NCBI RefSeq assembly: GCF_025153475.1
Contig: NZ_JANZXA010000011.1
Location: forward strand, 62,001-126,000
Length of the DNA: 64,000 bases
Source of the DNA: Novosphingobium mangrovisedimenti
GTDB lineage: Bacteria > Pseudomonadota > Alphaproteobacteria > Sphingomonadales > Sphingomonadaceae
Direction: 5' to 3'
Below, one piece after another: positions 36,750 to 45,772 of the stretch. The notes under the pieces were generated by a model. The model was given only the letters and a program-made list of their open reading frames with translations, did not search any database and had not been told where the DNA came from. The translations under genes and the position numbers were made by a program. Position 1 is the first letter of the stretch. Every line of letters starts with the position of its first letter.

Positions 36750-38072
36750 ATGGGCGCATCGCAACGAGAAAAAAAGCAGGGTCATCCCAAGCGGCTTGAA
36801 GACCGTCTGACGGGAATTCCGGGTATAGAGGCCGTGCACGAGCGCGTGGCCGCCTGGCAGGCCGACACCGGGCGCGCGCCGGGCGGCGCCCATGTCCATG
36901 CCATGCTGCTGGGGCTGCGCCGGTTCGAGGCCATCAATATCGCCTATGGCGAAGCCGCGGGCGATGGCGCACTGGACGAAGTGGCGGCCCGCATCGTCCA
37001 TTTCGCCGGCGAGGAACTCGATGGTCCCTGGCAGCTCGCCCGCGCGGGCGGGGGCGCCTTCGTGCTCGTTGCCAGCGAGGCCTGCAGCCGCGAGCGCTGG
37101 CAGCTCGTGGCCGACCAGATGGCCGACCTGATCGCGCGCCCCATTTCGGTTCCCACCGGCGTCCTGCGGCTGTCGCCCCGTATCGCGTTGATCCGGGCTG
37201 TCGACGGCGAAAGCGTCGAATCGATGCTCGACCGGCTCAGCCATGCCCTGGAACAGGCCAGCGGGCAGCACGGCGGGCGGCTCGCCTGGGCCGATGGCGA
37301 GGTGACGCCGCCAGGACGGTCCAGCGCGCAGCTGGAAGCGGACCTGCTGGGTGCGATCGACCGCGACGAGATCGAGATCCTGTTCCAGCCCCAGTTCAGC
37401 CTTGCCGACGACAGCCTGACCGGTGCCGAGGCGCTGGCGCGCTGGGTCCACCCCGAGCTTGGCAGGATCGGCGCGGGGGCGCTGTTCACGATCGCCGAGC
37501 GGGCGGACCATGTGGCGCCGCTGTCGCGCCATATCGCCCGCAAGGCGTTGTGGGCGGCCTGTGAGTGGCCGGGCAAGCTGCGCCTCTCGATCAACGTGAC
37601 GCCCGCCGATCTCGCCTTCGGCAGCTATGTGCGCCAGATGCTCGACCTCGTGCGTGAAAGCGGCTTCCCGCCGCGCCAGCTCACGCTGGAAGTCACCGAG
37701 CAGGCGCTGATCAGCGACGTCACGCTCGCCGCGCAGATGATGGCGGAGTTTTCCGCGCAGGGCATCCGCATCGCGCTCGACGATTTCGGCGCGGGCTTCT
37801 GCAACTTCCGTTACCTCAAGGTGCTGCCCATGCACTACCTCAAGCTCGACCGCTCGATGATCGAGGGCGTGACGAGCGACAAGCGCGACGTGGCCGTGCT
37901 GCGCGCGATCGTGGCCATGGCGAAGGCGCTCGATCTCGAGGTCATCGCCGAGGGCATCGAGGACGAGGCCCATCGCGACGTCGCCGCCCGCGAAGGCTGC
38001 GCCTACTATCAGGGCTTCCTGCGTGCCCAGCCGATGAGCGGGGCAAAGTTCCTGAAGCTGGCGGGAGCTTGA
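36750..38072 (+). CDS. EAL-domain c-di-GMP phosphodiesterase with degenerate GGDEF
   Basis: A 440-residue cytosolic signalling protein. The N-terminal half (about 20-185) has a GGDEF fold, but its signature is RAGGGAFVL, so the cyclase is inactive; it may still bind nucleotide. The C-terminal EAL domain (about 195-440) keeps the catalytic set: EALARW, INVTPADL, LEVTE, LDDFGAG, YLKLDR and EGIED. It should therefore degrade cyclic di-GMP. No PAS, receiver or membrane segment is present. The gene converges on mfd 13 bases away. Confidence 0.9.
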   Translation: MGASQREKKQGHPKRLEDRLTGIPGIEAVHERVAAWQADTGRAPGGAHVHAMLLGLRRFEAINIAYGEAAGDGALDEVAARIVHFAGEELDGPWQLARAGGGAFVLVASEACSRERWQLVADQMADLIARPISVPTGVLRLSPRIALIRAVDGESVESMLDRLSHALEQASGQHGGRLAWADGEVTPPGRSSAQLEADLLGAIDRDEIEILFQPQFSLADDSLTGAEALARWVHPELGRIGAGALFTIAERADHVAPLSRHIARKALWAACEWPGKLRLSINVTPADLAFGSYVRQMLDLVRESGFPPRQLTLEVTEQALISDVTLAAQMMAEFSAQGIRIALDDFGAGFCNFRYLKVLPMHYLKLDRSMIEGVTSDKRDVAVLRAIVAMAKALDLEVIAEGIEDEAHRDVAAREGCAYYQGFLRAQPMSGAKFLKLAGA

Positions 38073-38084
38073 ACCGCCCCCGGT

Positions 38085-41000
38085 TTATCCCGCTTTGCGC
38101 GCCACCGCGCTGAGGCCCCTGGTAAGCTGGAACAGGCCATTGAGCCGGGCCTTGGGATCGCCCCATGCGCGGGCCAGCACCAGCTTGTTGTCCGGACGCA
38201 ACTTCACCGTGCCCTGCAGCCGCTCAGCATAGGCGATCAGCCCGGCCGGGTTGGGGAAGCTGTCGTTGTGGAAGCTCACCAGCGTGCCGCGCGGGCCGAC
38301 GTCGATCTTGGCGATGTGCGCCTCGATCGCCTGCCGCTTGATCTGGATGAGCTGGATCAGGTTGGCGGTGGGGGCGGGCAGATCGCCGAAGCGGTCGATC
38401 ATCTCGGCCGAGAGCGCTTCGATTTCCTGCTGGCTGTCGGCATCGTTGAGGCGGCGGTAGAGCGCCATGCGCACCGCCAGATCGGGGACGTAATCGTCCG
38501 GGATCATGATCGGCGCATCGACGGTGATGGCGGGTGACAGGCCCGAGGTGTCCTTCTCCAGCCCGGCGCCACCGGCGCGCGCGGCCAGGATCGCGTCCTC
38601 GAGCATCGACTGGTAGAGTTCGAAGCCGACTTCGCGGATATGGCCCGATTGCTCGTCGCCCAGCAGGTTGCCCGCGCCGCGGATGTCGAGATCATGGCTG
38701 GCGAGCTGGAAGCCGGCGCCAAGGCTGTCGAGATCGCCCAGCACCTTGAGGCGCTTTTCCGCGACTTCGGAAAGCTGCGTGTTGGCCGGCGTTGTCAGGT
38801 AGGCATAGGCGCGCAGCTTGGAGCGGCCGACGCGGCCGCGCAACTGATAGAGCTGGGCGAGGCCGAAACGGTCGGCGCGGTGGATGATGATCGTGTTGGC
38901 GCGCGGAATGTCGAGGCCGCTCTCGACGATGGTGGTGGAGAGCAGAACCTCGTACTTGCCCTCGTAGAAGGCGCTCATGCGCTCTTCCACTTCTCCCGCG
39001 CCCATCTGGCCATGCGCGGTGATGCACTTGACCTCGGGCACGTGGGTGCGCAGCCATTCCTCGATCTCGGGCATGTCCGAGATGCGCGGCACGACGATGA
39101 AGCTCTGCCCGCCGCGATGGTGTTCGCGCAGCAGCGCCTCGCGCATCACCATGTCGTCCCATTCCATCACGTAGGTGCGCACCGCCAGGCGGTCGACCGG
39201 CGGGGTCTGGATGGTGGACAGCTCGCGCAGGCCCGACATCGCCATCTGCAGCGTGCGCGGGATCGGCGTGGCGGTGAGCGTCAGCACGTGCACGTCGGTG
39301 CGAAGCTGCTTGAGCTTCTCCTTGTGGTTGACGCCGAAGCGCTGCTCCTCGTCGACGATGACAAGGCCGAGGCGCTTGAACTGCACCGACTTCGACAGGA
39401 TCGCGTGGGTACCGCAGACGATGTCCACCGTGCCGCTCGCCAGCCCCTCGCGGGTGGTCCGGGCTTCCTTCTCGGGCACGAGGCGCGAGAGGCGGCCGAC
39501 ATTGAGCGGGAAGCCGGCAAAGCGCTCGGCGAAACCGGCATAGTGCTGGCGGGCGAGCAGGGTGGTCGGCGCGACGACGGCCACTTGCTGTCCGGCCATG
39601 GCAGCAACGAAGGCGGCGCGCAGCGCGACCTCGGTCTTGCCGAAGCCGACATCGCCGCACACGAGGCGGTCCATCGGCTTGCCGGCGGCAAGATCGTCGA
39701 GCACGTCGGAGATCGCGGCGTCCTGATCCTCGGTTTCCTGCCAGGGGAAGCGGTCGACGAACTGGTCGTAGGCCGAGCCTTCGGGCACCAGCACCGGCGC
39801 CTTGCGCAGGGCGCGCTCGGCCGCCGTCTTCATCAGCTCGCCTGCGATCTCGCGGATGCGTTCCTTCAGGCGGGCGCGACGCTTCTGCCAGCCTTCGCCG
39901 CCCAGCTTGTCGAGCGCGACGCCCTCGCTCTCGCTGCCGTAGCGCGAAAGCACGTCGAGGTTCTCGACCGGGATGTAGAGCTTGTCGCCGCCCGCATAGG
40001 TCAGCATCACGCAGTCGTGCGGGCTCTGGCCCACCGGAATCGACTGCAGGCCTTCATAGCGGCCGATGCCGTGGTCCATGTGGACGATCAGGTCGCCCGG
40101 CGTCAGCGCCGCCAGTTCGGCTAGGAAGGCATCGGAATCCTTGCGCTTCTTCTTGCGGCGCACGAGGCGGTCGCCGAGAATGTCCTGCTCGGTGACGACT
40201 TCGATCGCATCGTTCGAAAAGCCCGTCTCCAGCGGCAGCACCAGCGCGGCCGAGCGGCCCTGCACGGCCAGCCCGAGCGCCTCCTGCCAGGTGTCGGCAA
40301 GGCGCGGTTCGGGGCCCCATTTGTGCGACTGACTCGCTTCGCCCAGGATAGAGACGAGGCGCGCGCGGCTGCCGGTGGAATAGGCGGCAAGGATAGGCTT
40401 GCGCCCGCCCTTGCCGACATCGTGAAGATGCTTGGCTGCCGCATCGTAGGCATTGTCGCCGCGTGCCCGTTCCGGCGTGAAATCGCGCGCGTTGCCGAAA
40501 CCGAAGTCGATGACTTTCGCGCCTTCCGGTTTGGCGAAGGCGTCCGCCTGATGGACGGGGAATCCGGACAGCGTCTGGCGCAATTCCGCTTCCGCCAGAT
40601 AGAGCGCATCGGTCGCCAGCGGGCGGTAGCTTCCGGCCTTCTGGCCCGACGTGTCGAGGCGGGCCTTGTGATAGTCGGCAATGTCGCCCAGTCGTTCCTC
40701 GGCGGCCCCGATCGCGGACGTGTCGGCCACGATCAGGTCATCGTCAGAAAGATGGTCGAACAGGGTGACGAGCCGGTCCTCGAACAGCGGCAGCCAGTGT
40801 TCCATGCCGGCAAGGCGGCGGCCGTCGCTTATGGCCTGGTAAAGCGGGTCGCCCGTGGCATTGGCGCCGAACATCTCGCGGTAGCGGCTGCGGAAGCGCT
40901 TGATCGTATCGTCGTCGAGCAGGCCTTCGCCTGCGGGCAGCAGCAGGTATTCGCCAAGCGTTCCGGTCGACCGCTGGGTGCCGGTATCGAACAGGCGCAG

Positions 41001-41573
41001 CGTTTCCAGCTCGTCGCCGAAGAAGTCGAGCCGCAGGCCGGCATCGAGACCGGAAGGCACGATGTCGAAGATCGAGCCGCGCACCGCGAACTCGCCCGCG
41101 TCGATGGCGGTGTCGGTGCGCTGGTAGCCCTGACGGCGCAGCAGTGCGATCAGGCTTTCGTGGCCGATTTCCATGCCCGGCTTGATAAGCCGCACCGATT
41201 CCCGGATGCGGAATGGCGTGAGCACGCGCTGCAACACGGCGTTGGCAGTGGTGACCAGAAGCTGCGGCCCGCTGCGTTTCGCCTGCAGCCGGTAGAGCGC
41301 CGCCAGTCTGCGCGCGCTGACCGAAAGGGCCGGACTGGCACGGTCATAGGGCAGACAGTCCCATGCCGGAAATTCCACCACGTCCAGTTCGGGCGCGAAG
41401 AACTTCGCCGCTTCGGCAACCGCGCTCATCGCCGCTTCGTTGTCGGCGATGAAGACGGCGCGACCTTTCGCGGCGCGGGCAAGGTCGGCCATGACGAGCG
41501 GTTGCGCGCCGCGCGTTACCGAGGCCAGCGTCAGCGGCGTCGTGGCCGAGAGAATGCGTTGAATGTCGGGCAT
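38085..41573 (-). CDS. mfd: transcription-repair coupling factor Mfd
   Basis: Mfd removes RNA polymerase stalled at DNA lesions and recruits UvrA. The protein is about 1162 residues: UvrB-like N-terminal module, RNA polymerase-interaction domain, RecG-like translocase with [11 protein letters not shown] (Walker A), DEEQRFGV (motif II), [15 protein letters not shown], the [10 protein letters not shown] motif VI and the TRG region, then the C-terminal UvrA-regulatory domain. Start is ATG 41571-41573; an in-frame TTG 14 codons upstream is less likely. It is divergent from the histidine kinase. Confidence 0.96.
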   Translation of the reverse strand: MPDIQRILSATTPLTLASVTRGAQPLVMADLARAAKGRAVFIADNEAAMSAVAEAAKFFAPELDVVEFPAWDCLPYDRASPALSVSARRLAALYRLQAKRSGPQLLVTTANAVLQRVLTPFRIRESVRLIKPGMEIGHESLIALLRRQGYQRTDTAIDAGEFAVRGSIFDIVPSGLDAGLRLDFFGDELETLRLFDTGTQRSTGTLGEYLLLPAGEGLLDDDTIKRFRSRYREMFGANATGDPLYQAISDGRRLAGMEHWLPLFEDRLVTLFDHLSDDDLIVADTSAIGAAEERLGDIADYHKARLDTSGQKAGSYRPLATDALYLAEAELRQTLSGFPVHQADAFAKPEGAKVIDFGFGNARDFTPERARGDNAYDAAAKHLHDVGKGGRKPILAAYSTGSRARLVSILGEASQSHKWGPEPRLADTWQEALGLAVQGRSAALVLPLETGFSNDAIEVVTEQDILGDRLVRRKKKRKDSDAFLAELAALTPGDLIVHMDHGIGRYEGLQSIPVGQSPHDCVMLTYAGGDKLYIPVENLDVLSRYGSESEGVALDKLGGEGWQKRRARLKERIREIAGELMKTAAERALRKAPVLVPEGSAYDQFVDRFPWQETEDQDAAISDVLDDLAAGKPMDRLVCGDVGFGKTEVALRAAFVAAMAGQQVAVVAPTTLLARQHYAGFAERFAGFPLNVGRLSRLVPEKEARTTREGLASGTVDIVCGTHAILSKSVQFKRLGLVIVDEEQRFGVNHKEKLKQLRTDVHVLTLTATPIPRTLQMAMSGLRELSTIQTPPVDRLAVRTYVMEWDDMVMREALLREHHRGGQSFIVVPRISDMPEIEEWLRTHVPEVKCITAHGQMGAGEVEERMSAFYEGKYEVLLSTTIVESGLDIPRANTIIIHRADRFGLAQLYQLRGRVGRSKLRAYAYLTTPANTQLSEVAEKRLKVLGDLDSLGAGFQLASHDLDIRGAGNLLGDEQSGHIREVGFELYQSMLEDAILAARAGGAGLEKDTSGLSPAITVDAPIMIPDDYVPDLAVRMALYRRLNDADSQQEIEALSAEMIDRFGDLPAPTANLIQLIQIKRQAIEAHIAKIDVGPRGTLVSFHNDSFPNPAGLIAYAERLQGTVKLRPDNKLVLARAWGDPKARLNGLFQLTRGLSAVARKAG

Positions 41574-41716
41574 GGTGGGAAGCGCGCGAGATAGCGGTTT
41601 GCGCGGGAAATTCAATCGCCTTGGGGCCGGGATATCCGACGCAATGGATCGAAGTCCCAGGTCTGCTGTTGCCAGCCATCCATCGTTTCAAAGTGTTGCC
41701 CGGTGGCGGGAGGCAA

Positions 41717-43102
41717 TTGACCTTCCGGGGCGCTGATGAAAACGAAGGGCTGCCCGGACCGGAGACCAACCCCGGCCATTCGACGAGAGGTGCCTCGATT
41801 CTGTCCCATCCGCACACCCCCCGCTTTGTCGCGTATGTGGCGGTCGTGTTCGTTGCGCTGGTCGCGGTGCAACTGACCGCCAGCCTGCTTTTCTATCAGG
41901 CGATCGACAGGAAAACCCTGAAGGACGATCATGCGCGGCGCATTGCCGAACTGCTGGTGGTGAGCGACCGGCTTCACGCGATCACCCCGGAACAACTCTC
42001 CGATGCCATGAGTACGCGCTACCTGCACGCGGACGTCACGTCCGTGCCGGCCATCGCGCCCGGTGCGATGAACGGCGATCTGGAGGAAATCGCCCGGCAG
42101 ATCGTGCTCTGGGAGCCGTCTCTGGCTGGACGCTCGCTGAGTCTCGCACGGGTCACGGGCCAGAACGGCGGCGAGGATCTGGTGGGATCGATCTGGCTGG
42201 GGGAGGGCAACTGGCTCAACTTCCGCTCGATCGATATCGCGTCGATGTGGCCGATAGCCTCGAGAGCCATCGTCACCACCTTCGTCACTTCGGTGGTCCT
42301 GCTGGCCATCGGCCTGCGCATGCTCCTGCTGCTGGCACGGCCGCTGCGACGGCTGACGGCTGCCGCAGACCTGATCGGGCACGGCCGCGAGGTCGCCATC
42401 AGGGAGGAAGGCCCCCGCGACTTGCGCGACCTCGCACATGCGATGAACCTGATGCAGGGGCGCATCGCCCGTCTCCTGCGGGACCAGACGAAATCGTTCG
42501 AGGCGATCAGCCACGATTTGCGTACGCCGCTCGCGCGCCAGAAGGTCGCGGCGGAACTCGTCGAGGACGAGGAGCTTTCGAAACTGCTGCTGGCGAATGT
42601 GGACGAGATGGAAGCCCTGCTGGCGTCATTACAGCAGTTCCTGCGGGTACAACATATGGTTGCGACGCCCGAAACCGTCGATCTGCTTCCGTTCATCCAT
42701 GGCGTTGTCGCGCCGTTCGCGGACCGCGTCGAAATTCGTGCCAGGTCTTCGCCGGAGATTCGGACCTATCCTGAGCCTCTGGCGCTGGCCATTGCTGCCG
42801 TCACGCAGAACGCAGTGCAATACGGCACCCACGCTTCGGTCGACATCGAACCCGACGAGAACGGCCAGTGGGCGATTGTGATCGAGGACGACGGACCGGG
42901 CATACCGCCCGAGTACTACGAGGACATCCTCGATCCCTTTTTCCGCCTCGACGAAGCCCGTGCACGCAACACGGCCGGGTTCGGCCTGGGCATCCCGATG
43001 GCGCATCGTCTGATGACGCATTTCCATGGTGCCATCGCCTTCGCGCCTTCACGTTCGGGGGGGCTTTCCGCGCGTCTCAGGATACCGGTGCCCGATGCGT
43101 GA
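41717..43102 (+). CDS. orphan EnvZ-like sensor histidine kinase
   Basis: A membrane sensor kinase of about 460 residues: a membrane segment near the N-terminus (VAYVAVVFVALVAVQL), a periplasmic sensor of about 130 residues, a second segment (TTFVTSVVLLAIGLRMLL), HAMP, the H-box EAISHDLRTPLAR with an intact His, and an ATPase domain with TQNAVQYG, DDGPGIP and GFGLGIPMAHRL. No response regulator is adjacent, which is unusual for this EnvZ-like class. The start is uncertain: TTG 41717 lies behind GGGAGG, but other TTG codons upstream and rare starts nearer the first membrane segment are possible. Signal and target are unknown. Confidence 0.85.
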   Translation: MTFRGADENEGLPGPETNPGHSTRGASILSHPHTPRFVAYVAVVFVALVAVQLTASLLFYQAIDRKTLKDDHARRIAELLVVSDRLHAITPEQLSDAMSTRYLHADVTSVPAIAPGAMNGDLEEIARQIVLWEPSLAGRSLSLARVTGQNGGEDLVGSIWLGEGNWLNFRSIDIASMWPIASRAIVTTFVTSVVLLAIGLRMLLLLARPLRRLTAAADLIGHGREVAIREEGPRDLRDLAHAMNLMQGRIARLLRDQTKSFEAISHDLRTPLARQKVAAELVEDEELSKLLLANVDEMEALLASLQQFLRVQHMVATPETVDLLPFIHGVVAPFADRVEIRARSSPEIRTYPEPLALAIAAVTQNAVQYGTHASVDIEPDENGQWAIVIEDDGPGIPPEYYEDILDPFFRLDEARARNTAGFGLGIPMAHRLMTHFHGAIAFAPSRSGGLSARLRIPVPDA

Positions 43103-43297
43103 AATGCACCGTGCCGTTTTCCTACATCGCCGCGACCTGTCAGAATTCCCGCGGTCCTCGTGCAGGCCGCGCTCCTTGACATCGTTGGCGAATACCATGG
43201 GCGGCGTGAAGAACGCAGCCAGACAACCCCATGTTTCAAAAGGAAAACCCGAAAACTTGCCTATGCGCTGTGCGGACAAACTTCGTGAAGTTCCGCC

Positions 43298-43567
43298 TCA
43301 GCGCGGGATCTCGACGTAGTCGAGCTTCATCATGCGGTCGACCAGCGGCCCCCGGTATTCCTCGGGAATGGATTGGGTGCCGAGCGCCCAGGCCATGATG
43401 TCGACGTCCTCTTCCTCGATCAGCTTCTCGAACAGGTCGACGTCGGCTTCGGACCAGTCGGCGTGGAAACGGTCGAAGAAGCAGCCGATCATGTAGTCGG
43501 CCTCGCGCGTGCCGCGATGCCAGGCGCGGAACTTCAGGCGGGCGAGACGGGGTGAAAGCTCGGTCAT
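43298..43567 (-). CDS. sdhE: succinate dehydrogenase assembly factor SdhE
   Basis: SdhE (SDH5 family, DUF339) promotes FAD attachment to SdhA. The 89-residue protein has the conserved RLKFRAWHRGTREADYMIG, where RGxxE contacts the flavoprotein, and LEEEDVDIMAW-like acidic sequence (IEEEDVDIMAWALG). Start is ATG 43565-43567. It is divergent from recG, a common arrangement in alphaproteobacteria to my knowledge. Confidence 0.92.
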   Translation of the reverse strand: MTELSPRLARLKFRAWHRGTREADYMIGCFFDRFHADWSEADVDLFEKLIEEEDVDIMAWALGTQSIPEEYRGPLVDRMMKLDYVEIPR

Positions 43568-43633
43568 GGCCCCGCGCGGTAAGCGTGCACACACGCCATG
43601 GCAAGTGTCGAAACACCGCGCTAAGAGGCCACC

Positions 43634-45691
43634 ATGCGGCCCGAAGCGCTCAATTCCCTGTTCGTCGAAGTCGAGGCGCTCGACGGTGTCGGCCCCAAGT
43701 TGCGGCGCCCGCTCGAAAAGCTGGGCCTCGCACGGATCAAGGACGTGGCCTATCACCTGCCCGATCGGTTCGTGGAGCGACGCGCGGTAACGAATCTCGA
43801 CGATGCTGGCGTTGGGGAGAATATCATCGTCTCGCTGACGGTGCGCGAACATCGCGCGCCATCGGGGCGGGGGCCGTTCCGCGTGCTGGCCGAGGACGAG
43901 ATCGGCAATGTCTGCACACTGACCTATTTCGGCCGGGCCTCCTACACAGCGAAAAAGCAGCTTCCGGTAGGGGAGCAGCGCTGGGTCGCCGGGCGGCTCG
44001 ACCAGTATGGGCAGATGCTGCAGATCGTGCACCCCGAGCATGTCTCGGAAAGCGCCGCCGCTCCGCTCGGCCAATTGCGCGAGGCGGTCTATCCGCTCTC
44101 CGAAGGGCTGACGCAGGGGCGCATCGCCGGACTGGCGGAGCAGGCGCTGCGGGCACTGCCCGAGCTTCCCGAGTGGATCGAGCCGGGCCTTTTGCAGCGC
44201 ACGAAGTGGCCGGACTGGCGCGAGGCGCTGCGCGAGGCGCACAAGGGGCCGAATGCCCCGGTGCGCGACCGGCTTGCCTACGACGAGCTGCTGGCCAATG
44301 CGCTCGCGCTGATGCTGGTGCGCCAGAGCAATCGCGCGCAGCACGGCACACCGCTGGCCGGTGACGGAACGTTGCGCGGCAAGCTGCGGCTGCCCTTCAC
44401 GCTGACGGGGGCGCAGAAACGGTCCATCGCGGAAATCGAAGGCGACATGGCGCAGGCCGCACCGATGCTGCGGCTGCTGCAGGGCGATGTCGGCTCGGGC
44501 AAGACGGTGGTGGCGCTGTCGGCCATGCTGATCGCGGTGGAGGCGGGGGCCCAGGCGGCCATGCTCGCCCCGACCGAGATCCTCGCCCGACAGCACTTCG
44601 AGACGCTGCGCAAGATGCTGGAAGGGACCGGGGTCGAAATCGCGCTCCTTACCGGACGTGACAAGGGCAAGGCACGCGAAGCGATCCTTATGGGCCTCGT
44701 CGGCGGTTCGATTGACATCGTGGTCGGCACGCACGCGATCTTTCAGGACACGGTGGCGTACAGGAACCTCGCACTGGTCGTGATCGACGAGCAGCACCGC
44801 TTCGGGGTCGGCCAGCGCCTGATGCTCGCGCGCAAGGGGCGCCGCACGCCGCACACGCTGGCGATGACGGCGACGCCGATCCCGCGCACGCTCACGCTCG
44901 CGCAGTATGGGGAGATGGACGTATCCCGGCTCGACGAGCTGCCGCCCGGTCGACAGGCGATCGATACGCGGGTGGTCTCGGTCGAGCGGATCGGCGATGT
45001 TGCTGGCGCGCTGGCCCGGCATTTCGAGACCGGGCAGCAGGCCTACTGGGTCTGCCCGATGGTACACGAAAGCGAGAACGACGACCTCGCTGCGGCAGAG
45101 GCCCGCTTTGCGGCACTGAAGGAGCGGTTCGGCGAAGGCGTGGTGCTGGTCCATGGCCAGCTTCGCCCCGAGGCGAAGGACGCGGCCATGGAACGGTTCG
45201 CTTCGGGTGAAGCGAAGCTGCTCGTCGCGACGACCGTGATCGAGGTCGGCGTGGACGTGCCCAACGCCACGCTGATGGTGATCGAGCAGGCCGAGCGCTT
45301 CGGTCTCGCTCAACTTCATCAACTGCGCGGCAGGGTGGGGCGCGGAAGCGAGAAATCTACGTGCCTGCTGCTGCGCGGGCAATCCTTGTCCGAAACCGCG
45401 CGCCAGCGCCTGGCCCTGATGCGCGAGACGCAGGACGGCTTCAGGCTGGCGGAAGAGGACCTGGAACTGCGCGGCGGCGGTGAACTGCTGGGTACGCGGC
45501 AATCGGGGGATACGCCGTTCCGCATCGCCAGTCTCGAGCAGATCCAGAAGCTGCTCCCGCTGGCCCATGACGATGCACGGCTGCTCATCGAACGCGATGG
45601 CGGGCTGTCCGGACCGCGCGGAGAAGCGGCACGCTTGCTGCTCTATCTGTTCGAACGCGACTGGGGCGTGCAACTCCTGCGCGGCGGCTGA
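43634..45691 (+). CDS. recG: ATP-dependent DNA helicase RecG
   Basis: RecG reverses stalled replication forks and branch-migrates recombination junctions. The 685-residue protein has the N-terminal wedge (OB-fold, about 55-155), Walker A LLQGDVGSGKTVVA near residue 280, DEQHRFGVGQR (motif II), [15 protein letters not shown] and motif [15 protein letters not shown], with the C-terminal TRG-type helical hairpin. Family and length fit throughout. The ATG at 43634 lacks a strong ribosome site. It converges on the TonB-dependent receptor, with a terminator in between. Confidence 0.96.
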   Translation: MRPEALNSLFVEVEALDGVGPKLRRPLEKLGLARIKDVAYHLPDRFVERRAVTNLDDAGVGENIIVSLTVREHRAPSGRGPFRVLAEDEIGNVCTLTYFGRASYTAKKQLPVGEQRWVAGRLDQYGQMLQIVHPEHVSESAAAPLGQLREAVYPLSEGLTQGRIAGLAEQALRALPELPEWIEPGLLQRTKWPDWREALREAHKGPNAPVRDRLAYDELLANALALMLVRQSNRAQHGTPLAGDGTLRGKLRLPFTLTGAQKRSIAEIEGDMAQAAPMLRLLQGDVGSGKTVVALSAMLIAVEAGAQAAMLAPTEILARQHFETLRKMLEGTGVEIALLTGRDKGKAREAILMGLVGGSIDIVVGTHAIFQDTVAYRNLALVVIDEQHRFGVGQRLMLARKGRRTPHTLAMTATPIPRTLTLAQYGEMDVSRLDELPPGRQAIDTRVVSVERIGDVAGALARHFETGQQAYWVCPMVHESENDDLAAAEARFAALKERFGEGVVLVHGQLRPEAKDAAMERFASGEAKLLVATTVIEVGVDVPNATLMVIEQAERFGLAQLHQLRGRVGRGSEKSTCLLLRGQSLSETARQRLALMRETQDGFRLAEEDLELRGGGELLGTRQSGDTPFRIASLEQIQKLLPLAHDDARLLIERDGGLSGPRGEAARLLLYLFERDWGVQLLRGG

Positions 45692-45703
45692 CATCCGCGC
45701 CAC

Positions 45704-45737
45704 GAAAAAGGGCGGAGGACCTTTCGATCCCCCGCCC
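45704..45737 (-). terminator. terminator between recG and TonB-dependent receptor
   Basis: GGGCGG (45710-45715) pairs with CCGCCC (45732-45737), extended internally by GG/CC pairing. On the minus strand it is followed by T5, so it mainly serves the receptor gene; it may also act on recG. Confidence 0.8.
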
Positions 45738-45772
45738 GGTCATTGGCTTGGCTACGCTGCCGTTTGAGCCGA

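Noticed and set aside
38640..41594. Long plus-strand frames opposite mfd.
   Set aside because: Shadows of the mfd coding sequence; no start signals or recognisable protein.
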